Assembly: GCF_028736215.1 (NCBI RefSeq)
Contig: NZ_CP117883.1
Location: 6,076,001 to 6,140,000 of the forward strand
Direction of reading: 5' to 3'
DNA: 64,000 nt
Source: Mucilaginibacter sp. KACC 22773
GTDB taxonomy: Bacteria > Bacteroidota > Bacteroidia > Sphingobacteriales > Sphingobacteriaceae
Position numbers and translations under genes: made by a program. Numbering within the stretch: position 1 is the first letter of the stretch; each line of letters begins with the position of its first letter. The notes under the pieces are model-generated. The model was given only the letters and a program-made list of their open reading frames with translations. It ran no database searches and was not told the DNA's origin. Positions 53,123 through 61,328 of this stretch are shown here, one piece after another.

Positions 53123-54172
53123 TTATAATTCTTCGGGTATTGCGGCCACAGATTCGGGCACACGTGCGGTCAGGCTGTTTATAAAAGCGACAATATCGTT
53201 CACTTCCTGTCCCGACAAGTTTACGTTAAGGTTTACTCGGCCCATAATGGAAACCGCGTCTTCCAAATTCCTGACGCTTCCATCGTGAAAGTAAGGATAG
53301 GTTTGGGCCGCATTTCTTAAAGAAGGTACTTTAAAAACGTAGCGTTCAGATTCCAGCCCGGTTTGGGTAAATCTGCCATTATCAATGACAGCACTATTAG
53401 TAAACTCAAAGTAATCAGCGTAAACTCCGAATTTTTGGAAACTTGATCCGCCAACTGCAGCACCCGAATGGCAGGATACACAGCCTATTTGTATAAAGGT
53501 TCTCAACCCATTTTTTTCCTGTGTTGTTAACGCCGAAGTATTTCCGTTTAAAAAACTGTCGAACCTGGATGGGGTAACCAGCGTTCTGACGAAAGCACCG
53601 ATAGCCTGGGTCGTATTATTGAAAGTGACAGGGTTGCCTTCGCCCGGGTAGGCCGCCGCAAAAAGCCCCTGGTATAATGAGAGAGAGCCTAATTTATTTT
53701 CAACGGTGACAGCATCAGGCAGCGCCATTTCAATTGGATTGAGAATGGGCACCCTGGCCTGTTCTTCGGGTGTGTTAACCCGGCCATCCCAGAACTGCCT
53801 GAAATGGTAGGCAGCGTTAAAGACAGTAGGGGCATTACGGGTTCCCAATTGGCCTGTGTGTCCGGGCGAAACAGGAAGATTGTCCACGCCATAAGTTGAA
53901 AGGTTATGACAGGATGAACAGCTGATACTGTTAGTGAGGGATAACCTTTTATCAAAAAACAGTATTTTCCCCAGTCTTATTTTAGCGTCTGAAAGTTGAT
54001 TGTTCGCACTTGTAACGGGGTTGGCGGTAATGGCGCTTAAATTTTGGTTTGCCTGGTATATCAGCTCATTATCCGCCTCCGGCGATGACCCGTCCGCGGA
54101 GTCTTTACTGCAGGAAACAACAAATAATATAATCACAGTCAACATGGAAACGATAAGTAATGCTTTTTTCAT
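53123..54172 (-). CDS. di-heme cytochrome c peroxidase (MauG/CcpA-like) lipoprotein
   Basis: A 349-aa periplasmic protein with a lipoprotein signal ending in FVVSC (about residue 21). Two c-heme sites are present: CSSCHN (about 86, in SLTNSISCSSCHNLSTYG) and CVSCHSG (about 235). Other family motifs are LGKILFFDKRLS, TRNAPTVFNAAYHFRQFWDGR and KVPSLRNAAQTYPYFHDGSV. It reduces hydrogen peroxide with electrons from the cytochrome pool. Module n lies upstream. Confidence 0.93.
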   Translation of the reverse strand: MKKALLIVSMLTVIILFVVSCSKDSADGSSPEADNELIYQANQNLSAITANPVTSANNQLSDAKIRLGKILFFDKRLSLTNSISCSSCHNLSTYGVDNLPVSPGHTGQLGTRNAPTVFNAAYHFRQFWDGRVNTPEEQARVPILNPIEMALPDAVTVENKLGSLSLYQGLFAAAYPGEGNPVTFNNTTQAIGAFVRTLVTPSRFDSFLNGNTSALTTQEKNGLRTFIQIGCVSCHSGAAVGGSSFQKFGVYADYFEFTNSAVIDNGRFTQTGLESERYVFKVPSLRNAAQTYPYFHDGSVRNLEDAVSIMGRVNLNVNLSGQEVNDIVAFINSLTARVPESVAAIPEEL

Positions 54173-54248
54173 CTTCGCTCATTTTTAATAATTATTTTGA
54201 TCAGCTATGGTATTGTCATTCGTAACAAGGCCGAAACAAGTTATTTAG

Positions 54249-54314
54249 CGAAGTTATCCGGCTCAGATTTGCGCTTTTAAGAGTATTCAAACAATTGATT
54301 AATTAAATCAAACA
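54249..54314 (-). promoter_or_regulatory. 21-bp direct-repeat operator plus -7 box (module n, di-heme peroxidase)
   Basis: Minus-strand TGTTTGAT (54307-54314) and TGTTTGAA (54286-54293), starts 21 bases apart. TAACTTCG (54249-54256) begins 37 bases on, one mismatch from TAnnTTTG. The peroxidase ATG is 77 bases beyond. Confidence 0.72.
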
Positions 54315-54434
54315 GCCTGACCTTTGAAACCCCGTTACGTGAAGATTTTGAGAAAAGCAAACGAGACTGACTGCCGGATACCTGATGAATCATGAATATT
54401 GATATTCCATAACCGGGAGGAATATTATGGGACA

Positions 54435-54472
54435 CATGGGGTAGGTAAGCGTGTCGCCTTACCTACCCCATG
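54435..54472. terminator. 15-bp perfect hairpin after the NmrA-like gene
   Basis: CATGGGGTAGGTAAG (54435-54449) pairs with CTTACCTACCCCATG (54458-54472) across an 8-base loop, 42 bases past the stop of the leftward NmrA-like gene. Probable terminator, without a T-run. Confidence 0.55.
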
Positions 54473-54513
54473 GTGGGATTTCGAATAATCGCCGAAAAGT
54501 AATTTTTATGGAT

Positions 54514-55371
54514 CTACAGCTTAGCAAACGTGGCAATCGTTGTTTCCGGCGCACCTAACTCATCCCAGGTATTTTGTGATTCGAATGTCTCCCGGTTATT
54601 CATACTCACCTCACTCATCTTCATCAGATATTTTATCTGCGGAACAAAATTCCCCAGAAACTTTACCAGTTTATACGGGGTAAGTGCTACAGACAGGCGG
54701 TCTTTGCTGTAGTTTGCGGCAAATTCTTCTGCTGCCTCTTTCATCGTAAATGCCTGCGGGCCTTGTACAGAATATTCTTTGTTCAATGTGCTGCTGAGAT
54801 CGAACGCCTTCGCTACCATTTTTCCATAATCACTTCCGGCAATCCAATAGGCTTTGTTATTTACCGGTTGTTTTAAAGCAGCCACCTTGTGACCCCGGAT
54901 CATTCCGTTGTGAAAGTTCTCCATAAAAGTTGACGGGTAAAAAATGGTATAGGGGAGACCTGCGTTTTTAACGCGGCTTATGCTGCTCTTCTTTCCCCGA
55001 AAGACCCACCAGTCACCCTGGTAATTTCTGGCTAAAAATGAAGATAAAAACACGACCTGTTTAATTTTAAGTTCTTTAGCCACTTCAAGGATGTTGTCTA
55101 ATCCATGCTGTTCAGCATTGAATCCGTTTTCTTTATCTTTGTAAGTATTAGCGATACTGATGTATATGCCATCTGCATGCTGCATGGCATCTTTCAGAGA
55201 GAATTTATCCTCTAAATCACCTTTTACAAAACTGACACCTGACGGGAAAATCTTTTTCGCTTTTTCAATGTCTCTTACAAGCGCCTTAACGACAAATCCG
55301 GATTTCACCAGTTCTTCAGTTACCGGTTTTCCCAGCAATCCTGTTGCACCGAATACAGTAATATTCTTCAT
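54514..55371 (-). CDS. NmrA-like NAD(P)-binding protein (atypical SDR)
   Basis: A 285-aa atypical SDR: ITVFGATGLLGKPVTEEL gives the N-terminal dinucleotide loop, VKGDLEDKFSLKDAM and VVFLSSFLARNYQG follow, then YTIFYPSTFMENFHNGM and AGSDYGKMVAKAFD. These proteins often sense NADP redox state or reduce quinones. It is divergent from an HxlR regulator gene 84 bases away, a common pairing in which the regulator responds to electrophiles. Confidence 0.9.
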   Translation of the reverse strand: MKNITVFGATGLLGKPVTEELVKSGFVVKALVRDIEKAKKIFPSGVSFVKGDLEDKFSLKDAMQHADGIYISIANTYKDKENGFNAEQHGLDNILEVAKELKIKQVVFLSSFLARNYQGDWWVFRGKKSSISRVKNAGLPYTIFYPSTFMENFHNGMIRGHKVAALKQPVNNKAYWIAGSDYGKMVAKAFDLSSTLNKEYSVQGPQAFTMKEAAEEFAANYSKDRLSVALTPYKLVKFLGNFVPQIKYLMKMSEVSMNNRETFESQNTWDELGAPETTIATFAKL

Positions 55372-55394
55372 TTTCTTTTAGTTTTTTTAAATAA

Positions 55395-55449
55395 TTTGTC
55401 TAAAAGTAGATCAATTGTTCTATTTTTGATAGTAGTCATATAAATATGA
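55395..55449 (+). promoter_or_regulatory. promoter and palindrome between NmrA-like and HxlR genes
   Basis: TTTG (55395-55398) and TATTTTTG (55421-55428) match the Bacteroidota -33/-7 pattern with a 22-base spacer, reading toward the HxlR gene. TCATAT-AA-ATATGA (55436-55449) is a short palindrome just after it and may be the HxlR operator. Confidence 0.5.
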
Positions 55450-55455
55450 TATAGT

Positions 55456-55818
55456 ATGGAAAATAAGACTAATGGAATTCCGGGCTATGTGGCGGACTTG
55501 GAAGACGTAAATATTTTTGAAAAATGTCCTTTCAATTATGCCATGCAGTTAATTGGCGGTAAATGGAAGCCTGTTGTTCTATATTGTATCAAGCGGGGAG
55601 CAAACCGGTTTGGTATGCTGCAAAGGGCCATGCCGGCCATCAGTAAACAAATGCTTACCACACAATTGAGGGAACTGGAGACGGCCGGCCTGATTATTAG
55701 AAAAGTTTATGCCGAAGTGCCGCCGAAGGTGGAATACAGCATTTCAAAAAACGGGGAAACGGTATTTCCGGTTTTAGAGGCCATTGAAAAATGGGGACAA
55801 ATTCAAAGAGACAATTAA
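55456..55818 (+). CDS. HxlR-family transcriptional regulator
   Basis: A 120-aa winged-helix regulator: CPFNYAMQLIGGKWKPVVLYC near the N-terminus with a conserved Cys (about 24) that senses electrophiles or thiol oxidation in related QorR/YodB-type proteins, the recognition region FGMLQRAMPAISKQMLTTQLRELE and the wing VPPKVEYSISKNGE. Divergent from the NmrA-like reductase, which it probably represses. Confidence 0.92.
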   Translation: MENKTNGIPGYVADLEDVNIFEKCPFNYAMQLIGGKWKPVVLYCIKRGANRFGMLQRAMPAISKQMLTTQLRELETAGLIIRKVYAEVPPKVEYSISKNGETVFPVLEAIEKWGQIQRDN

Positions 55819-56071
55819 CTGGAAGTTCACGTAAGCTTAATTATCTTGTTCTATGCCGCTTCCGCTTGATAATTACCCGAATGACAGGCAAAAGAATTAA
55901 TCCCCGCCAAAAATCCTTCACACCTACAAATCTGCCGTTTAATTCTTACTGAGGATAATCTTTAGTTGTGCTTCATTTTTAAAACTTGTTGCTTCGATTA
56001 TTTTAGTAAGGAGAATTATGTAAGGTGCAATATTTTCATATCCATATGTTGGTTTTTCAAATAACTATTTT
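55819..56071. other. gene-free interval before the repressor promoter
   Basis: Nothing recognisable. It marks the change from the redox block to the defence-like segment; no operator modules occur beyond this point. Confidence 0.4.
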
Positions 56072-56118
56072 TACATTTGTTCGTATCATGAACAGCATTT
56101 CGTTCACAGTACGAACAA
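56072..56118 (+). promoter_or_regulatory. double GTTC-N7-GAAC operator overlapping the repressor promoter
   Basis: The -7 box TACATTTG (56072-56079) overlaps operator 1, GTTC-N7-GAAC at 56079-56093. Operator 2, GTTC-N7-GAAC, is at 56102-56116; centres are 23 bases apart. The outer arms TTGTTCGTA (56077-56085) and TACGAACAA (56110-56118) are also complementary. The repressor ATG is at 56125, so self-repression by the S24 protein is likely. Confidence 0.75.
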
Positions 56119-56124
56119 TTACAT

Positions 56125-56934
56125 ATGGCACTTCAAAATGTTTTTTGGACGAGCAATCTGAAATTGCTACGTAACAGAAAGAAAATCAGCCAGGAAGACC
56201 TTGCGAGAGCCCTTGATATATCCCGTTCTAAGGTCGCGCACCATGAAAGTGACAACCACACCAACCCTCCTTTAGAAGATCTGTTAAAATTTTCGCAATA
56301 TTTTAAGATCAGCATTGATAGCTTGTTAAAAGTTGACCTGTCAAAATTAGGGGAGTTGAAATTACGTGAACTGGAAACTGGAAATGACATTTACATATCG
56401 GGGGGCAAAATTCGGGTGCTTTCAATTACGGTAACACCCGGTAATAAAGAGAATATAGAATTTGTACCGATAAAAGCAAAAGCCGGTTACCTCGCTGGCT
56501 ATAATGATCCTGATTTTATTGGTCAGCTTCCTAAGTTTAGTTTCCCTCACCTGGCTGAAAAAAAAACGTACCGTATATTTCCAACGGAAGGTGACAGTAT
56601 GTTACCAATTCCTGAAAACTGTATGGTGATAACAGAGTATGTGCAGGATTGGAAGATGTTGAACGATACGCCATGCATAGTAATTATGCGTGCTGAGCAA
56701 CGTTTTCTTTTTAAAATGGTGACTACCCAACAAGATCAATTGCTCCTACGGTCCCTAAATACCCTTTATGAGGATCAGCCGGTATTTGCCGGGGATGTGC
56801 TGGAGGTTTGGAGGTATCATAGCCATATTACAGATGTATTGCCGACACAGGAATTGGAAATGATTGAGTTGCTAAAAGCGGTTAATGAAATACGGTCGGA
56901 CGTAAAACAATTAAAAGCGGAACAACAAAATTAA
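56125..56934 (+). CDS. S24/LexA-type repressor (XRE HTH plus peptidase S24)
   Basis: A 269-aa phage-repressor-like regulator. The N-terminal XRE helix-turn-helix (about 10-65) reads RKKISQEDLARALDISRSKV; the C-terminal S24 domain has GDSMLPIPENCMVI with the Ser near 157 and a Lys in FLFKMVT near 197, the expected dyad for RecA-stimulated self-cleavage. The paired dyads over its promoter support autorepression, with derepression on DNA damage as a possibility. It precedes the methyltransferase gene, which has its own promoter. Confidence 0.9.
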   Translation: MALQNVFWTSNLKLLRNRKKISQEDLARALDISRSKVAHHESDNHTNPPLEDLLKFSQYFKISIDSLLKVDLSKLGELKLRELETGNDIYISGGKIRVLSITVTPGNKENIEFVPIKAKAGYLAGYNDPDFIGQLPKFSFPHLAEKKTYRIFPTEGDSMLPIPENCMVITEYVQDWKMLNDTPCIVIMRAEQRFLFKMVTTQQDQLLLRSLNTLYEDQPVFAGDVLEVWRYHSHITDVLPTQELEMIELLKAVNEIRSDVKQLKAEQQN

Positions 56935-56973
56935 AAATAAGTAAAAACTTAAATAGGCCGTAAATAAATGCCA

Positions 56974-57000
56974 TTGGGCAACATTGAAATTCTATTTTTG
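56974..57000 (+). promoter_or_regulatory. promoter of the methyltransferase gene
   Basis: TTGG (56974-56977) and TATTTTTG (56993-57000) fit the -33/-7 pattern with a short spacer. The box lies downstream of the upstream ATG at 56984, which argues for translation from 57017. Confidence 0.45.
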
Positions 57001-57016
57001 TACGTTTAGAGAATAT

Positions 57017-59929
57017 ATGAGTACTACTTTATTTGAGCAAGGCATCCAAGATCTGAATTTTACTTTTATTGAAGAAAGTGGGAACAGTGGAGTGCTTTTG
57101 ACAAATAATTACCAAAATCTCGAAAAGGCACTAGCATCACCTGATGTGTTATTTGCCTTGGAAACAGCTAAAAGTAAATTTAATGCAGATGCTGTTTATT
57201 TTCGTTTTTTTCAGGATGGCCGTGCATCAGTTCCTCAATTATACATTTTCGATTTTACACAACGAAGTTTAACCGAAGCCGAAAAGAACCGTATTCATGT
57301 CCAGATGTGGAATGGCTACCAGGTACCGGCCTATCTCATTATAGAAAAATTTTCAGTTTCCATTTTTGATTCCCGTGAAAAACCCAAAGAAAATTTAACA
57401 AGTTACGCGAGTGAGATCATCCGGCTGACCGGGACGGCGATTAAAGACTTTAAGGCGCAAAGTTTTGACGATGGCCTTTTTTGGGAAGAACAGGACGAAA
57501 AGAAACATTTTAAATTTGAACAATCTGCTACTAAAGATTTGATCCGTGGATTAAAGCAGGTTTATAAGAGCTTCCAGGAGGAATCTGGGCTAAACAGGCA
57601 TGTCGCGCTAAAGTTGCTTGTCCAATGCTTGCTGATCAAGTACCTGGAGGAGCGGGATGAAGACAGTGCAAGCGGCTATTTCGCAGGTACCTATTTTAAA
57701 CGAAATTTCCAGTGTGATAATTTCTGCGATACCATTCGTAAAGGAAAATTATTAAACCTGTTGGATCAACTGTCTAAAGATTTTAACGGTAAAATATTTG
57801 AGTGGGACAAAACGACTGAAACTGAGGAACGCCTGGCCATACAGAAAACGGAGGTTATACATCTGGCCGATTACCTGGACGGAAACATTCAGAACAGTCA
57901 ATATGTTTTATGGCGACTATATTCCTTTTCGCACTTGCCTGTGGAGGTCATCAGTTCCGTGTATGAGGAATTGCTGACCGACAGCAAAGATATTGTGTAT
58001 ACTCCGGAAATGATTGTCAGTACGCTGGTGGATGAATGTATGCCTTTGAAGAGCCCAAAGCAAGACTTTAAGCTAATCGACGTGAGTTGCGGTTCTGGCA
58101 TATTCCTGGTCAAAAGTTATAAAAGGATAGTGCAGTGGTGGCGATATGAACAGTGGTTAAAACATGGAGAATTGGTAAAGCCGCCCTTATCTGTTTTAAG
58201 GGAGTTACTTTTAAAAAGCATTCATGGAATTGATATAGAGCCTGATGCTATCCGTCTTTCGATATTCAGCTTGGCCCTTGCCATTTTAGATGAGGTTAAC
58301 CTTGACCCACCTACTTGGGGGAAATTGAAATTCCCGGATTTAAGCGAAAATATTGTCACTCAGGATTTCTTCCGTTTTATCATTTCCGAACCAGGAAATG
58401 ATTTCGCGCTGGTAATTGGGAATCCTCCCTTTAATCTACAATCGATCAACGGCAAGGAACCCGATCGTACCAAGTTTTTTAAGAACCTGAAAAATAAAAC
58501 AGGTTATAAGACTGAAATCAGCATACCAGACGAAAATCCTGCGCTTCATTTCTTGGTGCAATCAATGAAGTTACTTAAACAGGATGGTCTGTTGTGCCTT
58601 ATACAGCCGTCCGGGCCATTATTGTATAAGGATGCTCCCTTGTTTAAAAATCACCTTTTCTCTAAGTATAATTTGTTACAGGTCATCGATTTTACCAAAC
58701 TCGCAGATAAGCTCTGGGGAAGGAAAAATGTGGCTACTGCGGCTGTTTTCCTGCAAAATGCCGCACCTGATGCTGAGGCGGTATTACATCTTATTGGCAA
58801 TCGAACATTTTCTAATTCTAACAGACTCTTTTTAGAATTTGATCGTTATGATTTTAATTTTATCAGTAAGGAGGCAGTTTTATCTAATCCCTACATCTGG
58901 AAAGCCAATTTATTAGGGGGCGGGCGTTTGGGGCAGTTAATTGATCGCTTGGCCGCAATGCCTACGCTTGGGCAGTTTTTGAAAGAAAAGGTAAAATCCG
59001 GGAATTGGAAATATGGAGAGGGTTATACTATCGGTAACAAAAAGCACCATGCCGATTTTATTCAGCACATGGTTTCCGTTAAACCTGAACACTTTCAAGA
59101 GTCTGGTGTGAGCAAAACTTCGATAGAAACTGAAGGCTATTTTGAGGCACCGCGAGAAAAGTCAAAAGAGATTTACTTAAAGCCGCATATCTTAATAAAA
59201 GAGAATATTGGTAAGCATAAGATTCCGATAGATTTTCTGACCCAAGATGCCGTATTTAGTCATGAAATTATCGGCATCCATGCTCCAGAAAGTGAAGTCG
59301 AACTATTGAAGGAAGTTTATCAACTATTCGTTACCAATAATTCACTATACCGTTTTTTTATATTAGTGACAAGTAACAGAGTTCTTGTTGGCCGGGCAAC
59401 GGCAATTCTCAAAAAGGATATTGACAGTTTGCCTTTTTCGCTGGATCATCGGTTACTTTCGACGAGCCTTGCAGAAAAAATACTAATCGAAGATGTGCTT
59501 TCCTGCCAGTTGAGCCGTTCACAAAATCAATTTGAAGACACTGCTAAACCTGCTTTGGTTGCTTTTGCTGAGGTCTTTTGTAAAACACTCAATAGCGTTT
59601 ATCAAAACAATGGAAAATCCTTTCAATTATTTAAAATAATCGATGCTGGGAAATATTATGCTATACACTTTGAATATACAGCAGATGAAACGATGCCAGA
59701 ATTTGAAGAGACGAATAACCTGGAGCGATATATTCATGAGATAATTCCTTCTTCAAAGGAAAAGGGCCAAAGTACATCAATTCAACGTATTTTAAAGATC
59801 TATGGAAAGGATCGCCTGATCCTCGTTAAACCGAAACATCAGCGCTACTGGCTTCGATCAATTGCGTTAAGAGATGCAGACGAAACATTTGCCGATTATG
59901 TAAAAGCGAGGTATTATGCTGAAGGATAG
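57017..59929 (+). CDS. N6-adenine DNA methyltransferase of a restriction-modification-like system
   Basis: A 970-aa protein. The N-terminal part (about 1-330) contains DAVYFRFFQDGRASVPQLYIFD, seen in Type IIG/Type I-like proteins but without a clear nuclease triad; LLVQCLLIKYLEERDEDS leads to the methylase domain. Motif I is LIDVSCGSGIFLVKSY (about 352-367) and motif IV is VIGNPPFNLQ (NPPF about 468). The C-terminal 400 residues probably recognise the DNA target. ATG 57017 is chosen over 56984 because a promoter box lies between them. The next gene overlaps its end by 14 bases. Confidence 0.9.
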   Translation: MSTTLFEQGIQDLNFTFIEESGNSGVLLTNNYQNLEKALASPDVLFALETAKSKFNADAVYFRFFQDGRASVPQLYIFDFTQRSLTEAEKNRIHVQMWNGYQVPAYLIIEKFSVSIFDSREKPKENLTSYASEIIRLTGTAIKDFKAQSFDDGLFWEEQDEKKHFKFEQSATKDLIRGLKQVYKSFQEESGLNRHVALKLLVQCLLIKYLEERDEDSASGYFAGTYFKRNFQCDNFCDTIRKGKLLNLLDQLSKDFNGKIFEWDKTTETEERLAIQKTEVIHLADYLDGNIQNSQYVLWRLYSFSHLPVEVISSVYEELLTDSKDIVYTPEMIVSTLVDECMPLKSPKQDFKLIDVSCGSGIFLVKSYKRIVQWWRYEQWLKHGELVKPPLSVLRELLLKSIHGIDIEPDAIRLSIFSLALAILDEVNLDPPTWGKLKFPDLSENIVTQDFFRFIISEPGNDFALVIGNPPFNLQSINGKEPDRTKFFKNLKNKTGYKTEISIPDENPALHFLVQSMKLLKQDGLLCLIQPSGPLLYKDAPLFKNHLFSKYNLLQVIDFTKLADKLWGRKNVATAAVFLQNAAPDAEAVLHLIGNRTFSNSNRLFLEFDRYDFNFISKEAVLSNPYIWKANLLGGGRLGQLIDRLAAMPTLGQFLKEKVKSGNWKYGEGYTIGNKKHHADFIQHMVSVKPEHFQESGVSKTSIETEGYFEAPREKSKEIYLKPHILIKENIGKHKIPIDFLTQDAVFSHEIIGIHAPESEVELLKEVYQLFVTNNSLYRFFILVTSNRVLVGRATAILKKDIDSLPFSLDHRLLSTSLAEKILIEDVLSCQLSRSQNQFEDTAKPALVAFAEVFCKTLNSVYQNNGKSFQLFKIIDAGKYYAIHFEYTADETMPEFEETNNLERYIHEIIPSSKEKGQSTSIQRILKIYGKDRLILVKPKHQRYWLRSIALRDADETFADYVKARYYAEG

Positions 59930-60599
59930 TCTGCAAATTAATCAACCACCTCTTGCCAATGATTTGGATATTTCAGCTAGCTTAGAAGTAAACCAGATTC
60001 TTGCATTTTTGGACATTAATATCCCTGGCTTTCCCCCTTATTTTAAAGAAATAAAGGACTCTGATCGAGAGAACCGTATTAGTGATCTTTTGGTTCATCA
60101 CTTACAACTTTGTAAAACTGAACAAAGTGATGGATTCTTTCCATTTGATTTTCGAAAGAATCCAACGCAAGCCATATCAGGAAAAGAAACAGATATCGGT
60201 GTATTTGTGCTAACGCGTGGAATAAGGCCATTGCCAATTCTTGAACTTGAAGCAAAACGATTTTCTGCTACCTCTAACAATGAACAATATGTTTCGGGAG
60301 CGGGGCGGGGTGGCATCGAAAGATTCAAACGGGGCGAACACTCATCTCACTTAACAATTTGTGGCATGTTAGCATATGTTCAAAAACCAACCAGTGACGA
60401 TTGGATAAAAAAGGTAAATGGATGGATTGATAACTTGGCTATTACAAATACAGATAATACAATTGATTGGACTGGTAAAGATGAGAAGCTAATGAAAATT
60501 AAAACGTACTCAAAAGTTGAAAAGCTATCATCCAAACACATCCGGAAGCAATTTAGCGACACCATTTTCCTTTGGCACTATTTTATCGATCTCAATTAA
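59916..60599 (+). CDS. PD-(D/E)XK-type nuclease partner of the methyltransferase
   Basis: A 227-aa protein overlapping the methyltransferase gene by 14 bases. The nuclease core is visible: Glu in DRENRISDLLVHHLQ, Asp in GKETDIGVFV (about 93) and LPILELEAKRF with the ExK pair (about 112-114). The overlap and motif make it the likely restriction endonuclease. No close family is recognised, so it could also act as an accessory nuclease. Confidence 0.7.
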   Translation: MLKDSLQINQPPLANDLDISASLEVNQILAFLDINIPGFPPYFKEIKDSDRENRISDLLVHHLQLCKTEQSDGFFPFDFRKNPTQAISGKETDIGVFVLTRGIRPLPILELEAKRFSATSNNEQYVSGAGRGGIERFKRGEHSSHLTICGMLAYVQKPTSDDWIKKVNGWIDNLAITNTDNTIDWTGKDEKLMKIKTYSKVEKLSSKHIRKQFSDTIFLWHYFIDLN

Positions 60600-61328
60600 C
60601 TAATCTACTTTTCTAGTTAGAAAACGGACTGACAAACCATTCACCAAGTTTAGTCACTGGTCCAATAATTCACATAGCTTCTTTAGCTACTAACAGCAAT
60701 GCCCACCTGATAATCCAATCCGTCCCGGCTTCCTTTTTCCAAAAGCCTGTGCAATCATTTTTTCGTTACTATTAAAAAGCTCCGGCGAATTGATGTAGTC
60801 GTCGGCACTATTGGCTGCACTCATCGCCGGACAGAATAATTTCATATATGACTGAAAGGAGAGCTTAAAGACAATCATCGGAAAGGTAGACGATAAGGTT
60901 TCCTATGTTTGCGCCGAAACGGTGTGGTCTTATTCATCATAATCTCCAGTCATTTACTGATAAATTGTTTTCATCCCAGGAATAATAAACCTCATCGCCC
61001 GTTTTTCAATTTTCTACCCAGTATCTGCCTGGGCCATTTGAAAGGTGCAGGCGGCAATATCAATGCAGCCGCTTGCCTGATCGATCTGCCAAACCGAGTA
61101 GCTGCGTATATTATCTTTGATATTAACAGCGCGACCTTTACCAACAAAAACGCGTAGGAATTGCCCGCTTTATAATTGGCATAAATGACAGCGTCGCTTT
61201 GTAAACGAATATGGAAAGAATTTGGGGTGAGCTCCATCTGATATACCGTATTCTATAAGTGTTTTCAAGTTTTGAGACTAATAATTTATTAAAAATTGAT
61301 ATAGGGCATCTTAATCGACAACGAACTA
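60600..61328 (-). pseudogene. 729-base gap with minus-strand coding debris
   Basis: Minus-strand frames broken by stops and shifts read protein-like segments. Around 61151-61020: FVGKGRAVNIKDNIRSYSVW then QIDQASGCIDIAACTF, vaguely like the FAD-binding part of siderophore-interacting or flavin reductases. At 60690-60878: FCPAMSAANSADDYINSPEL and FGKRKPGRIGLSGGHCC at the end. No intact gene is convincing. Confidence 0.25.

Larger units (their letters stand above)
54173..54513. other. intergenic region with one operator and one hairpin
   Basis: Contains module n (54249-54314) and the 15-bp hairpin at 54435-54472; nothing else recognised. Confidence 0.55.

Noticed and set aside
18381..54314. Repeated TGTTTGAT units as a CRISPR array or mobile-element ends
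   Set aside because: The units are 8-17 bp, occur in pairs with fixed 21-bp spacing in separate promoter regions, and lack unique spacers or flanking transposase genes.
56125..56934. S24 repressor as evidence of a prophage
   Set aside because: No integrase, terminase, capsid or tail genes follow; the next genes are a methyltransferase and nuclease.
60690..60878. 62-aa minus-strand ORF ending GGHCC as a small peptide or bacteriocin gene
   Set aside because: No leader-peptide motif, no maturation or export gene nearby, and the surrounding frames look like decayed coding sequence.
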